Source: Haliotis asinina
Lineage: Eukaryota; Mollusca; Gastropoda; Lepetellida; Haliotidae
NCBI RefSeq assembly: GCF_037392515.1
Contig: NC_090283.1
Coordinates: forward strand, 19,004,501-19,068,500
Length of the DNA stretch: 64,000 nt
Direction of reading: 5' to 3'
The notes under the pieces are model-generated. The model saw nothing but the letters and a program-made list of their open reading frames with translations. It was not told where the DNA came from and did no database searches. The position numbers were made by a program, and so were the translations under genes. Shown here in pieces: positions 1 to 10,976 of the stretch. Numbering within the stretch: the first letter of the stretch is position 1; every line of letters starts with the position of its first letter.

Positions 1-1522
1 CATAAAGATCCAGAAGTCTTTTTAAATGGCACCCCCATCAAAGTAGTAAAGGAGGCCAGGTTCTTGGGTCTTATTTTCGACTCACATCTAACTTTTCTAC
101 CCCACATTAAATCCCTTAAAACTAAATGCCTGAAGGCACTTGATCTGTTAAAAGTTGTTTCCAATTCAAAGTGGGGAGGAGACCAAACTACCCTACTCCA
201 TTTATACAGATCTCTCATCCGTTCGAAACGCAACCTCAAAATACTTGATTCTATCCACCATCAAGGTCTAAGACTATGTCTTGGGTCATTTAGAACTTCT
301 CCTATTCACAGTCTTTACGTCGAGGCCGATGAGCCATCTCTTACTCAACGAGGTATAAAACTCTCCTTACAGTATATAACAAAACTGTATTCTAATGAGG
401 CCAACCCTGCATTTAACTGTGTTTTTAATCCTCTTTATGGGGATTTATACAATAAAAAGTCTTCTCTTGTTCCGCCTCTGGGACTTAGGGTGAAACCTTT
501 TCTGTCTGCTTGCGGCATTGAGCTAGCCAATATATCTCCTTCCCGTCTACTTTCGTCTCCACCTTGGCAGTTAGTTAGACCCGAAGTTGACCTAACACTG
601 ACGAGGTTTCAAAAAATCAGAAACAAATGAATTGCAATATAAACAAGAATATAATCAATTAAAAGGTAACTATAATACATACAAATCTTTATTTACAGAT
701 GGGTCCAAGGATGGTGGCGCAGTGGCTTGTGCCACTGTCATTGGATCTAGAACAATATCATTCAGATTACCAGATGATAGTTCTATTTTCACAGCAGAAG
801 CAAACGCTATATTAACGGCTCTTAAATATATTGAAAGACATCCTAGACATAAACAGTATATTATCTATTCCGATTCTCTTTCTTGCCTCCAGGCAATTAA
901 AAACCTGTCATGTAAACATCCACTTTTAATAGAAATAATTGAATTATTTAATAATCTTGCAACTGGCCAATACGACATCGTCTTTTGTTGGTTACCCAGC
1001 CATGTGGGCATTTCTGGCAATGCTATGGCCGATCTTGCTGCCAAGGCAGCACTCAACAAATCTGTGACTCCACTTCCTATCCCATACTCTGATTATAAAA
1101 CTACAAGTAGATCGTATATCCGAGATCTGATGCAAAAGAGGTGGGACACCCAAGTGGGTGTAAATAAATTACATTCAATAAAACCTTATATTGGTTATAC
1201 CCACTTGGGTTGTCAGTCCAGATTTGAGGAGGTCATTATGAGGCGATGTCGTATTGGCCATACGAGATATACTCATGAATACCTTTTGAAAGGTGAGGAT
1301 CCTCCGTTCTGCATCCCTTGTGATGAAAGAATTACAGTCAAGCATATCTTGCTTGACTGTGTTGAGTGTTCCATCACAAGGGATCAGTATTTTAATTCAC
1401 AAACTATGAAGGATCTTTTTAGCAATATTCGCCCTCATTTAATTATTGCATTTTTAAAGGAATTAGATTTGTTAATTGAACTGTATATAGATAAATATTT
1501 TAAAATTGGAAGATTAAATTAG
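1..1522 (+). pseudogene. ORF2 C-terminal part (RT thumb, RNase H, zinc finger), frameshifted
   Basis: The polyprotein would reverse-transcribe and degrade template RNA during target-primed integration. The RT thumb runs to about 605. Compared with other copies, 13 residues are missing in frame after RSLIRSK (near 230), removing LDYGSIVYGGACK. One extra C near 609 (TTTCAAAAAA instead of TTTAAAAAA) shifts the frame, so the rest is read from about 632. RNase H shows its acidic residues in LFTDGSKDGG, FTAEANAILTAL, IYSDSLSCLQAI and WLPSHVGISGNAMAD. The C-terminal finger is FCIPCDERITVKHILLDC (C-x2-C...H-x4-C). The element cannot make a full ORF2. The RNase H stretch is open for 296 codons, so the copy is not very old. 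Confidence 0.85.
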
Positions 1523-2050
1523 TAACTCAAAGCGTTAGTGGCTGTACCCTGGAAGGGGGTTGAAGTACCGTAAAATAATTGTCCTCCTGAGAGGGTACGT
1601 AAGTCCAAAAACATTTGAAGTAAATTTCAGTTTTCCAGCTTTTTAATCGTAGAATAAGTGTGTTTTTAGTTTATGGCTAGATTTGTCTAAATTGCTAACA
1701 GCTGAAGGGATGATGTAAATCCAACTAGGGTCCATGCAGGAAGCAAATGTACTGTAAGTCCCCATGGCCCTTAGTATGGTGATCTACCTTCAGTTGTTGG
1801 CAACCTATAGCTCATTTTTATATTGTACTGTCCTGTCCTGTATAGATACATTGTTGTAGGTCTATTCACTAGTTTTACATTCTACTCTGTGATATGCTAG
1901 TTAATTTTACTGTCCTTTGTCGACAGGGTTTTACAACGTATGTGCTATTAATTCATTTGTATTTTCATAATTACTCGTTCTCGTCACGATATGGCTGCAA
2001 TATTGCCGATGTGACGTTAAATATTAACTCACTCACTCACTCACTCATTC
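1..2050 (+). mobile_element. I/Nimb-type LINE, copy A (3' part)
   Basis: This is the 3' third of a non-LTR retrotransposon whose 5' part lies outside the window. In order it holds the end of the RT domain, RNase H, a terminal C-C-H-C finger, a 3' UTR from about 1525, and the family 3' end: a block with CGTCAC...GTGACG arms followed by (ACTC)n. The same order and 3' end recur in D, F, G and M on this strand and in I, K, L, O and P on the other. The placement in the I/Nimb group rests on the domain order APE endonuclease - RT - RNase H, which is known for that group. Confidence 0.9.
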
Positions 2051-2054
2051 AAGT

Positions 2055-2124
2055 GTTCTCGTCACGATGTGGCTGAGATATTGCCGACGTGACGTTAAAT
2101 ATTAACTCACTCATTCACTCATTC
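2055..2124 (+). repeat. second, duplicated copy of the LINE 3' tail
   Basis: Directly after A's own tail (1977-2050), about 70 bp of the same block occurs again: GTTCTCGTCACGAT, then a degenerate middle, GTGACG and ACTC/ATTC repeats. It is a few bases diverged from the first. Either the 3' end slipped during reverse transcription or an older truncated copy lies here. Confidence 0.75.
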
Positions 2125-2559
2125 AATGTAACATAAGTTCTTTATTGCATTTTATTTCATTGTTGTATTGTATTGCATGCTGTGTGTTATTATATGTTTA
2201 GCATTGACTGACTGAGGTGTGTTTTTCTGTTTCAATGTGGGGAGGTGCAGGAGGAGTCAAGGGATGCAACTGTTATAGCATGTTTTTAGAAATATTTTTG
2301 TCATAAGATATAAATGTTGATCTGTTATTTAGTGCTATATCTTTTTTATTATTTATTAGATATATGTTTGATCCATATTTGTCTGAAAATAAAACAATGT
2401 ATACGTGATGATTGTACACAAACTACTTAAATTGTCTTTGCCAACCAGGAGTAACAAGAATGTTGTATGCAATGACACACATTGAATGACTCCTGTGAAC
2501 CCGAGTAAATGAAATGCTGTGGCAAGTTTTCTGGCAACAGAAACTCTGTGGAAACTATG

Positions 2560-2812
2560 TAGGTCAGTTTGTAACTGAAGCTCTGCGGAAACCTGATGGA
2601 TCTCTAACTTATCTGAAACTCAACGGAAACTTGTTGGAGCATGGGTAACGGATACCGTGCGGAAACCCTTAGAAAGTGGGTAATTGAAAGTTTCCGTCAT
2701 TGCGGAAACTCAGTGTAAAAGAACGGAAACTCACTGGATTCTTGGTGGAAACTTAAGTTTCAGTCCACTTTCCATCAGGTTTCCGCACTGCAGAAAAAAG
2801 GTTATTTTTGCT
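2560..2812 (+). repeat. CGGAAAC/GTTTCCG motif cluster, left copy
   Basis: About 250 bp in which CGGAAAC or its complement recurs every 15-35 bp in both orientations, with partner words such as GAAACTCA and GTTTCAG. The block ends with GGTTATTTTTGCTGTG, a terminal word also seen at the ends of the copies at 4047 and 10321. It behaves as a mobile or duplicated module. The GGAA and GAAAC cores resemble ETS and IRF-type binding sites. That reading is inference. Confidence 0.55.
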
Positions 2813-3697
2813 GTGATATTTATTTTAAATACACTTTTATTTATTTTCAAAGTTCTTTACTACATTTTCTTATTGTATTGTATTGCAAGCTGTGTGTTAT
2901 TATATGGGTAGCAATAGTAGTGACTGACTTGGATGTGTTTGTCTCTGTCAGTGTGAGGATGATTGTCAAGTGATACAAGTGAATGTTAGCTATTGGAAAT
3001 AGTTTTGTTATTGATGTCGATCTGTTAATTAGTGCTATATCTTTTTAGTATATGTTTGGTCTCCATTTGTCTGAAAATAAAACAGTGAATCTTATTGTAT
3101 CTTTTGTTTTTTCTTTATGTATACTTTATGATTGTACACAAACTCCTTTTATTGTCCTTGACAAACAGTACACGGTATTGTCTTTGCCAAGCATGAGTAA
3201 CAAGCATGTTACATACAATGACACACAATTGTCTCCTGTTAACCCGAATAAATGAAATGCTGTGGACAGTTTTCTGGCAACAGAAACGCTGTTTTATTTT
3301 CAAACAAATAGAGATCAAACATATAATGAAAAGATATAGCACTAATTAACAGATCAACATGTAGAACAAAAATGTTTCCAAAAGCATACGATAGCTAACG
3401 TTCACTTGCACCCCTTGACAGTCATCCTCACACTTACAGAGACAAACACACCCAAGTTAGTCACTACTATTGCTAACCATATAATAACACACAGCTTGCA
3501 ATACAATAGGAAAATGTAATGAAGAACTTAAATAAATAAAAGTGTATTTAAAATAAATATTGATCTGTTTGAAAATAAAAAAAAATAAGATTGAATAAAA
3601 TTGAAATAAAATTAGATCAAAACTATTATGGTTTTACAATGAGAATAAATCAAATTGAATTGAACATAGAAACAATTACGTTCATGTGATCGAGTAG

Positions 3698-6600
3698 CTA
3701 TTTAATAGCCCACCACTCTGGGGCATCGTTGGGCGGATATCCCATATCATCATGGTTTGGGTGCCTCATCCTGGTCTTCATGATGGCCTTAGCTCGGGTG
3801 GTAGAGATGAAAATTGTGGATGAGTCCTGTGCAGACTCGTACGTCCTGACTTTACTGGATTCCCAGGTAAATGGGATTGAGAGCAATACATTGGCATCTC
3901 CATCACTCACAACTGGTGAAGTCATTTCCAAGGTGAGTATAGTTGAAACCTTTTCCTTTCGTCCATCTGGCCCATCAATAATTTCTGGGCTTTTCATGCG
4001 CTGTGCACGTTTCTGAGAATGTATTTCACACAAAAATCAATCAACACAGCAAAAATAACCTGGTTTCCGCAGTGTGGAAACCTGATGGAAAGTGGACTGA
4101 AACTTAAGTTTCCACCAAGAATCCAGTGAGTTTCCGTTCTTTTACACTGAGTTTCCGCAATGACGGAAACTTTCAAATACCCACTTTCTAAGGGTTTCCG
4201 CACGGTATCCGTTACCCATGCTCCAACAAGTTTCCGTTGAGTTTCAGATAAGTTAGAGATCCATCAGGTTTCCGCAGGGTTTCAGTCACCAAGACTCCAT
4301 CAGGTTTCCGCAGAGTTTCAGTTATCAGGACTCCATCAGGTTTCCGCAGAGTTTCAGTTACAAACTGACCTACATAGTTTCCGCAGAGTTTCTGTTGCCA
4401 GAAAACTTTCCACAGCATTTCATTTACTCGGGTCACAGGAGTCATTCAATGTGTGTCATTGTATATAACATTCTTGTTTCTCCTGGTTGGCAAAGACAAT
4501 ATAAGGAGTTTGCGTACAATCATCGAGTATACATAAAGAAAAACAAAAGATACAATAAGATTCACTGTTTTATTTTCAGACAAATATGGATCAAACATAT
4601 ATCTAATAAATAATAAAAAGATATAGCACTAGATAACAGATCAACATTTGTAACTTATGACAAAAATATTTCTAAAAACATGCTATAACAGTTGCATCCC
4701 TTGACTCCTCCTGCACCTCCTCACGCTGACACAGAAAAACACACCCCAGTCAGTCAATGCTAAACATATAATAACACACACCATGCAATACAATACAACA
4801 ATGAAATAAAATGCAATAAAGAACTTAGGCTAGTACAAAAAATGTATTGAAAGTAAATAAAGGTCTCTTTGAAAATAGATAAAAATTAAGATTGAATAAA
4901 ATTGTATTAATTGAAATACAATCAGAATATCAAAACTATTAAAGTTTTACATTGAGAACAATTCAAATTTAATTGATCACAGATAAAATTGCGTTCATGT
5001 GATCGATTAGCTATTTACTAGCCCACTTGGGCATCCTTCAGCGGATATCTCTGTCATTCTCGTTGGATGCCGCATCCTGGTCTTAGCTTGTTGGCCTTAA
5101 CTTTGGTGGTGGCGTTGAAAATTGTGGCTGAGTCCAGTGCAGACGTCTTGAGTTTAGATTCCCAGGTAAAGGGGTAAGAGAGCAATAAATTGGCATCTTC
5201 TTCATCACTCACAACTAGTGAAGTCATTTCCAAGGTAAGTATAGTTCAAACCCTTTCCTTTCGTCGATCTGGCCAGTCAATAGTTTTCAGGCTTTTCATG
5301 CGCAGTGCAATTTTCTGAAAATTAAACAAAAATCAATCAACAGATAAACCATAATGCCAAGATGGATTGCAAATTATTAAAAAGGAAGTGTCGTGAAAAA
5401 TCATTTACTTCATTAATCACCCCAACACAAGTTAAGCAGTTCATCACATTTAATGACATATCCTATTTTCTTATGGACACACAATCTGTTGCTCTGAAGT
5501 GACATGTAGTCACTGAAGTGTAGTAACATGTTTATATATCATCATTAACTGACTTGATTCTTATGTTATGATTGATGAAATTATGATCTGAATCATGTGT
5601 TACATATCTTAAGAATGTAAAAAGCAATAATCCATAAACGTTTTAAATGTATATTTCCGGAACTTAGAATCTGTCATCAGACATTGTAATGAGAAGAGTT
5701 GCTACATGTTAATATTCGAATAGATATACTTACGGATTTTTGGGGGGTTTTTTTGTTTGTTTTTTTTTGCTGCTGCTGTTCTGTGTGACACTTTCTTTCC
5801 GGTTTCTTGTCTACTGAGATCATCACGCCTGTTCCGCCACACTCTACAAAGCGCTTCTGAAAATAAATGTTTAAAGTACTATACAGCATGTTTCACACAT
5901 TTTAGTTCATCTGTTAGGCAAAGGTATTTATATATGCCATGCTGGCTGGGTTACTGAAGTTATCACCCATAAATCTGTCTTTACACTATTAATTAAATCA
6001 TTAGCTATTTATAATGTCAGGCAGGTGAGTAAAAATTACCTTCACAAGATCCTATTGACCATCCTTGATCGTGATATAGTCACTTGTTTCTTTGACTACT
6101 ATATTCATAGAGTCCTCGTCATCGGCTTTACTGAAATAAAAACAAATGTCATTTTCCTTGCACTTCATTCAATCATGCATCCAACACAATGTCTAATTAA
6201 AATTAAAGATCGTCAGTGAAAATTATACAACCAAGTAAACTACAGATTTATCACTTTGAATACATATATTGTTCTGAACGTTTACCATTTTGTAGTTAAA
6301 TGATTTAAAATAACCTCCAAAAAGGCTAACCATCCTTTGTGTTATTTCGTGCAAATTCTATGTACATCCTGTCTGCCAAAGTTATGCAACCGGTAAGTGA
6401 ACAACTGACATAAAGATCATGATAAAAGAAGTTTAGTTATATCACATGACATAACCTTGCAGCAATTAAGCATTGTAAAATCAAGGGGTCAGTTTGATGG
6501 CAATTTCACACAGGTGTAATGTTAAACTGATTTAGTTTACCGGCTATTCAAATCCATTTGCAAATGATACTTTCATGTTTGAGAAAACGTACGTAGGGAA

Positions 6601-7613
6601 GGGAATTAATGAAATATTCAAAGTGAAATTACCTAGTAACATGAGCACATACCTTCGATAGACAAGGGTGATCCTCCAGGAGCAGTCGTGTCAAGATTTT
6701 TCTCACAACAGCCTGAAAGATTAAATCAAATACGTTAAATATAACAGGTATATATATAACAGGTATATATATGATTAAGCTCAACACATATGTATTGAAT
6801 TACTGAAAAATTACATGAAATTTCAAATGTATCCTACGCAAAGCTAACAGTTTCTTATATGAATTTAGTGTTTGCCTCAAATAGTTCAGAAACACATCTG
6901 ACCCCTCTGAGCGAATTTGGGGGTAAACAATTTCATTTGACTAATGATCCAGGACTGCATTTAAGAAACTACACCGAAATGTTGCCATTGTAAAATCATT
7001 TTTATCATTCTTTAAAATATATCTGAATTGGTGAAATATATCTTGCAATACCCAGTAAACTCATGAGTGAACCACTACATATGGCGGATCTTTGTGATGC
7101 AGATCGTAATTCATCCCCACCCCCCAACACCTTTTGTACAAGTGTTAACCGAGTTGCAACGCTAAAATTTGCAAACTATTAACAGGAGCACCAAACTCAA
7201 AAGTCTGCCCCTTTAAACTTAAATAGATACTTGTGGTTAGTACTAAGATAGCTACTTACAAATACAAGCTTGGTGTATTCTATACCATGTCGATCTATTG
7301 AAATGGAATATAAACAAACTTATTTTTCAGGCCTATTTTACTTAGATTTTACGATAACATTTAAAAATAATACGAGCGAAAATATGCATTCGCGGGATAA
7401 ATTTTAGAATCTATCCGGATTTCTGTCATTGACGCAATAATTCTTTAAACGTTATTTGACAATAAAAAAAACCCTCGGTCTTACCTGACACAACGAGGTA
7501 CTCCGAGTTCCTCGCATCCGTTCTCTGCTTTCTTCTCCAATTCGCGAATTCTTTCGTCGAGTGCTTTTGGGGAAAGTGAGGTGGCCACGGCAAAGTTTAC
7601 ACGACGCAGCCAT
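3698..7613 (-). CDS. candidate multi-exon host gene, function unknown
   Basis: I do not recognise this protein. Exon 1 (7485-7613) starts with an ATG in good context (AAGATGG) and reads MAASCKLCRGHLTFPKSTRR, a C-x2-C motif in a basic region. It ends CAG|GTAAGA. Exon 2 (6653-6712) follows a TTTCAG acceptor, keeps the same phase without stops (AVVRKILTRLLLEDHPCLSK) and ends AAG|GTATGT. A further exon lies near 6041-6131, but its open frame does not join exon 2 directly, so something between is missed. Exon 5734-5856 (acceptor TTTTCAG, donor GTAAGT) encodes a lysine- and glutamine-rich stretch. The last exon is 3698-4012, acceptor CTCAG, stop after EWWAIK. Exon signals are good; the full model is not proven. 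The gene may be partly decayed. Confidence 0.4.
4047..4400 (-). repeat. CGGAAAC/GTTTCCG motif cluster, right copy with a triplicated unit
   Basis: Inverted copy of the 2560-2812 block. Between about 4261 and 4360 a unit of 33-34 bp (CCATCAGGTTTCCGCAG, then GTTTCAGTTA and a variable spacer) occurs three times in tandem. The left copy has it once. Confidence 0.6.
4990..5314 (-). pseudogene. duplicated last exon of the candidate minus-strand gene
   Basis: Homologue of 3698-4012 about 1.28 kb upstream in gene orientation, with its own TTTTCAG acceptor. The start KIALRMKSLK parallels KRAQRMKSPE of the downstream copy. It then has an in-frame stop after RKERV and another further on, so it is either a shorter alternative last exon or a dead duplicate. 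The flanking AT-rich sequence is duplicated with it. Confidence 0.5.
5340..5905. repeat. segmental duplication, copy 1
   Basis: About 570 bp that recur in the same orientation at 10322-10917, including shared stretches such as GGATTGCAAATTATTAAAA and CCTATTTTCTTATGGA. It carries the 5734-5856 exon with its splice sites. Confidence 0.8.
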
Positions 7614-7860
7614 CTTATGCTTAAAGTTTTGAAAATAATTGCTAGGAAAACAAATTTGTTCCTACCCGCCAAACAAGATGGCGTCTCGCTAACACTCACG
7701 GGAAATACACAGTTTTGTCATTGTTTTTTAAAAATAAATCTAATGTGACCATTTGATTTCCGCGTTCTACAACAAAAGAGGAGGGTACGCCCTGTTGTGA
7801 GTTGTTTTTGTAACAATTAGATAGTCTCGCGTGGACGTGATCCTGTCGCCATTCTTTTAT
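7614..7860. promoter_or_regulatory. candidate bidirectional promoter
   Basis: The 250 bp between the minus-strand start codon (7611-7613) and the first likely plus-strand exon (about 7861-7918, donor AAT|GTAAGT) separate two divergent candidate genes. No TATA box is convincing. Placement is by gene arrangement only. Confidence 0.3.
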
Positions 7861-8106
7861 TTGTTTACAGTGCCGACATCAAAGGGGAGTGTGAAAAGTG
7901 GAATTCAGCGGATTGAATGTAAGTACTCAAAGTGACAACAGTGGGCAGTTATGGTTTTAGCAGTCTTTTCAGTTTTTTAGCGTCACTGATTGTTTTTTCT
8001 CAGTGTCAAGCATCAATATGTAGGCCTTGTGATTATTAACAGTGATTAATTGTGAAAACGTGTTCACCTTCCTTTAACAGGCCCGAGTCCTACTGATTTA
8101 GCACTC

Positions 8107-9742
8107 ATGGGAAACTTTATTGTGGCAAATAAGTTATTTTCTAAGATCCTGTCAGGAGAAGGTAGTATCCGGATATATTTCTGCTGGATGGACACCCCCC
8201 CCCCCCCCCCACGTACCATATAAGTAATTTACGCACAGTGCTCACGGGGGTTAGAAATATTAACATTGTTTGCTCTTTTCAGTTATACACCCAGATCTAC
8301 TATCCCTATCTACCCTTTAAGTTAACTTGATGAATACCTTTACTACTATTACTAATATAATTTGGTGATGTGTCACAATTTCTTTCAAACCTTAATTCAT
8401 TTGTCAATGTGAATGAAGAATAAAGTACAATCCCACTGACCCTTTGGCTATGATTTGTACATGCATAATTTCTGTAGACTATTCGTGGCACTTTCTGCTG
8501 CAGGGACACAGTTCTTTGTGGACATTGCGACAAGTAATTGTCACGAAAGACAGCCTAAAATCACGAGAAATAAGTTTCTGAAATATGGTTGGTTTCTACA
8601 ATATTTGTTTTAACATGGGTACCCAGAGATATTCCGTATATACGTCTTCGTTATATCTATTCATACAATCTGTACTCCAGAAATATTTCAACCAAGTCAC
8701 ATCATACATTTATTAGTTCATCAAATTATCTAGTATCTTATGTTCTGTGACAGTTCTGTGTATCCAGTTGTACCAGTTAATCAGTTTGATGATTTGATAT
8801 TTGTTTTATAACCAGTCAAACCTTGCCCATCAGTACATGTTGCATGTGTTAGCCCTACAATGCATTGACATTATCATCACACCTCAAGTTTCATATTTCT
8901 GAAAGAATCATTGTGTCAGTTATTTGATTTACAGATATGGATTGTGGACCAACAAACTCGGAGAATGACAAGACGCCTTCATTGGTATTTATAATTCACG
9001 CTATATTATCTGTTATATGCCCGGTAAGGGAATCTCTATTATAACAATATTATTCATATAGCTTTATAATGAAGCAGACACTATGTAAGTGCATACAACA
9101 AACCTTTTTGACCTAACTCAAAGTGTAAAGCGTAATATATACATATATTTTAAATTCCAGGAGAAATACGGCTTTTCTGTCCTCACTGCCAGACGTCTGT
9201 TTCAAGAAAAACACGTTATCTCCATCTCCGTAACGACAAGATGTTTGTTAGTTTGTAAAGATTTTTCGGGTGAATGACAAATGTTTCATCAGGTAAGTCA
9301 TCAAAGAATTTTTAGATTTCACTAAAAATCGAGTTTGCACTGTCACTTTGCTATCCATGTTTAATATATTCAATGTATGTATCATACATGTAACTGTACT
9401 AACTGAAAGTGAGCAAATGGTAATACGTATTTAATATTTGTAATACATGTTATCTGCATTATCATATATATTGCTGTGTTTCATTCATTGGAAATGTTAA
9501 GATTTTACAAGCTTTTCTTCAGTGAATTGTCTCTCAGTTGAATTGATGATTCAAACTGAATGTCCTTTTCCTTTCCAGACACTGACAGTGACCAAGATAT
9601 TAACAGCACATTCAAGGTTTGCGAGCTATTACCACCACAATGTGAGAGCCTGATTGATTCGGATTCAGATGTTTCGCCAGATATTAACCAGGACTCGCAT
9701 ACACCAACAAACATCTACAGAAGAACAAAGCACTTTGTGTAG
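8107..9742 (+). CDS. candidate plus-strand host gene, zinc-finger-like exon, probably decayed
   Basis: A non-coding first exon (about 7861-7918) has a GTAAGT donor. Exon 2 (8081-8161) contains ATG at 8107 (MGNFIVANKLFSKILSGE). Exon 3 (8935-8984) continues in phase (MDCGPTNSENDK). Exon 4 (9161-9292, acceptor TTCCAG, donor GTAAGT) stays open in that phase until a TGA near 9274. In another frame exon 4 reads FCPHCQTSVSRKTRYLHLR, a C-x2-C...H finger-like motif. That frame is the one that joins the last exon (9579-9742, acidic, starting DTDSDQDINS), but two stops interrupt it. So either the splice model is wrong or the gene has decayed after encoding a zinc finger. I cannot name it. Confidence 0.35.
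8190..8211. repeat. poly-C tract
   Basis: An uninterrupted run of about 17 C, preceded by ACAC, in the intron of the candidate plus-strand gene. Confidence 0.9.
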
Positions 9743-9945
9743 TGACTAGCTCGTCTTCATTCAGTGTGCCAACTTCCTGAGCAATGCTTGTGTGGAGAGA
9801 ATTCTGTTACTCTTCTCTGAGCGCGCCAGTTTCTTAATACAGCGAATTGTGTACTACTGCAACTGCCCTGTTGCATTAAAATGTGACCTTTTCTAAGAAA
9901 TGAAACAGTTGAATCATAACATTTCCAGAGTTTGTTTTTTGTTCA

Positions 9946-9962
9946 AATAAATATGTAATAAA
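9946..9962 (+). terminator. polyadenylation signals of the candidate plus-strand gene
   Basis: Two AATAAA hexamers (9946 and 9957) lie about 200 bp after the stop at 9742, as expected for a 3' UTR end. Confidence 0.45.
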
Positions 9963-10019
9963 TATAACAAGATAATACATCATATTTCAGCTTTCTAAAC
10001 TAACCGAACTCTCATTGTC

Positions 10020-10321
10020 ATTTTCCTTGTACAGAAACCTAGCGGGAACCTACATTACCCAAGATCCACAAGGTTTCCGCAAGACCAGAAACTTACTCAC
10101 TCCAGCTATAAAGGTTTCAGTAAACTGAAACTAAACGGAAACTTCCAACTACAGTTTCAGTTGACGGAAACATGACGGAAACTAAGACTTGTTAGTTTCA
10201 GTTGTGGAAACTATGCGGAAACTCTCATTGCGCGTTTCCTGAAACTGAAACCCAACGGAAACCTACATTACCCAGTATCCATCAGGTTTCCGCAAGAACG
10301 GAAACCAAGTTATTTTTGCTG
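10020..10321 (+). repeat. CGGAAAC/GTTTCCG motif cluster, third copy
   Basis: Same type of module as at 2560 and 4047, ending with GTTATTTTTGCTGTG. The half-unit AACCTACATTACCCA occurs near both ends (about 10047 and 10260). It includes GAAACTGAAAC (near 10238), which fits the GAAANNGAAA core of interferon-stimulated response elements. The functional reading is inference. Confidence 0.6.
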
Positions 10322-10917
10322 TGCAACAGATAAATCTTGCCAAGAAGGATTGCAAATTATTAAAAGGAAGTTGTGATCAATTTCTTACTTGAATAATCAC
10401 CCCCAACACAAATTATGCAGTTCACGCTGATCCTATTTTCTTATGGATAAACAATCTGTTGTTCTGACGTGACACGTAGTCACTGAAGTGTAGTAATATG
10501 TTTATAAATTATCATTAACAGACTTTTCTACTAATCATGATTCACATTAATATTGTCGCACAATCATCTTCATCTAATTGTGTGTATAGAGACTGTATGG
10601 ATTGTGCAATAGCGATGATTCGTATGTTACGAGTTATGAAATAATCATCTGAATCATTCGTTACATATCGTAAGAATGTAAAAAGCACAAATCCATAAAT
10701 GTTTAAATGTATATTTTTGGAACTCAGTATCTGTCTTCAGATATTGTGATGAAAAAGAATTGTTACATGTTATTCGAATAGATATACTGACGGATTGTAT
10801 TCTTTCGTTGGTTTTGCTGCTGTTCTGTGTGATGCCTTCTGTCCAGTCCTTGTCTCTTGACACGCCTGTTCGCCCAAACTCTTCTGTACTATACAACATG
10901 TTTCACACCTTTCAGTT
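10322..10917. repeat. segmental duplication, copy 2, broken by LINE copy B
   Basis: Homologous to 5340-5905. Its version of the 5734-5856 exon (about 10795-10885, minus strand) has lost four bases and shifted frame, so it is a dead exon. The homology stops exactly where LINE copy B begins (GGCACCC at 10919). Confidence 0.8.
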
Positions 10918-10918
10918 G

Positions 10919-10976
10919 GGCACCCATGAATAGCCACCTCCTCGTGGTGGGTGCTGGGTAACGCTAAGTGCTCATC
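10919..10976 (+). ncRNA. HDV-like self-cleaving ribozyme, copy B
   Basis: P1 GGCACCC/GGGTGCT, P3 ACC/GGT with loop TCCTCGT, J1/4 GGGTAAC and J4/2 GCTAAG are all kept. P2 is GAATAGC (10928-10934) against GCTCATC (10970-10976), with five of seven pairs. Pair 11-57 is A-T here but G-C in copy K. Confidence 0.7.

Larger units (their letters stand above)
2140..4830. repeat. nested inverted and direct duplication
   Basis: Two arms face each other. Sequence 2140-2815 reads in reverse complement at about 4047-4830, and 2823-3088 reads in reverse complement at about 3289-3555. On the left, 2340-2560 also recurs directly at 3050-3290. On the right, the unit 3289-4030 recurs directly at about 4570-5330, a period near 1.28 kb. 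Each arm has an AT-rich part and a part rich in GTTTCCG/CGGAAAC. The arms are diverged at several percent by eye, so this is not an assembly mirror artefact. No transposase lies inside. Confidence 0.7.

Noticed and set aside
2030..2124. ACTC/CTCA repeats as a CRISPR or satellite array
   Set aside because: They are the short tetranucleotide tails of LINE 3' ends, present at each complete 3' end.
3115..3342. Short open frames in the AT-rich arms of the 2-5 kb duplication
   Set aside because: No conserved reading frame between the duplicated copies.
4212..4445. Minus-strand open frame with TETLRKPDG repeated three times
   Set aside because: The repeat comes from the 33-34 bp tandem unit in the motif cluster, which happens to keep frame. 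There is no start, splice or homology support.
7481..7699. Alternative minus-strand frame MSVSETPSCLAGRNK...
   Set aside because: It runs over the same exon as MAASCKLC but meets a stop when joined to the next exon; the other frame stays open across the splice.
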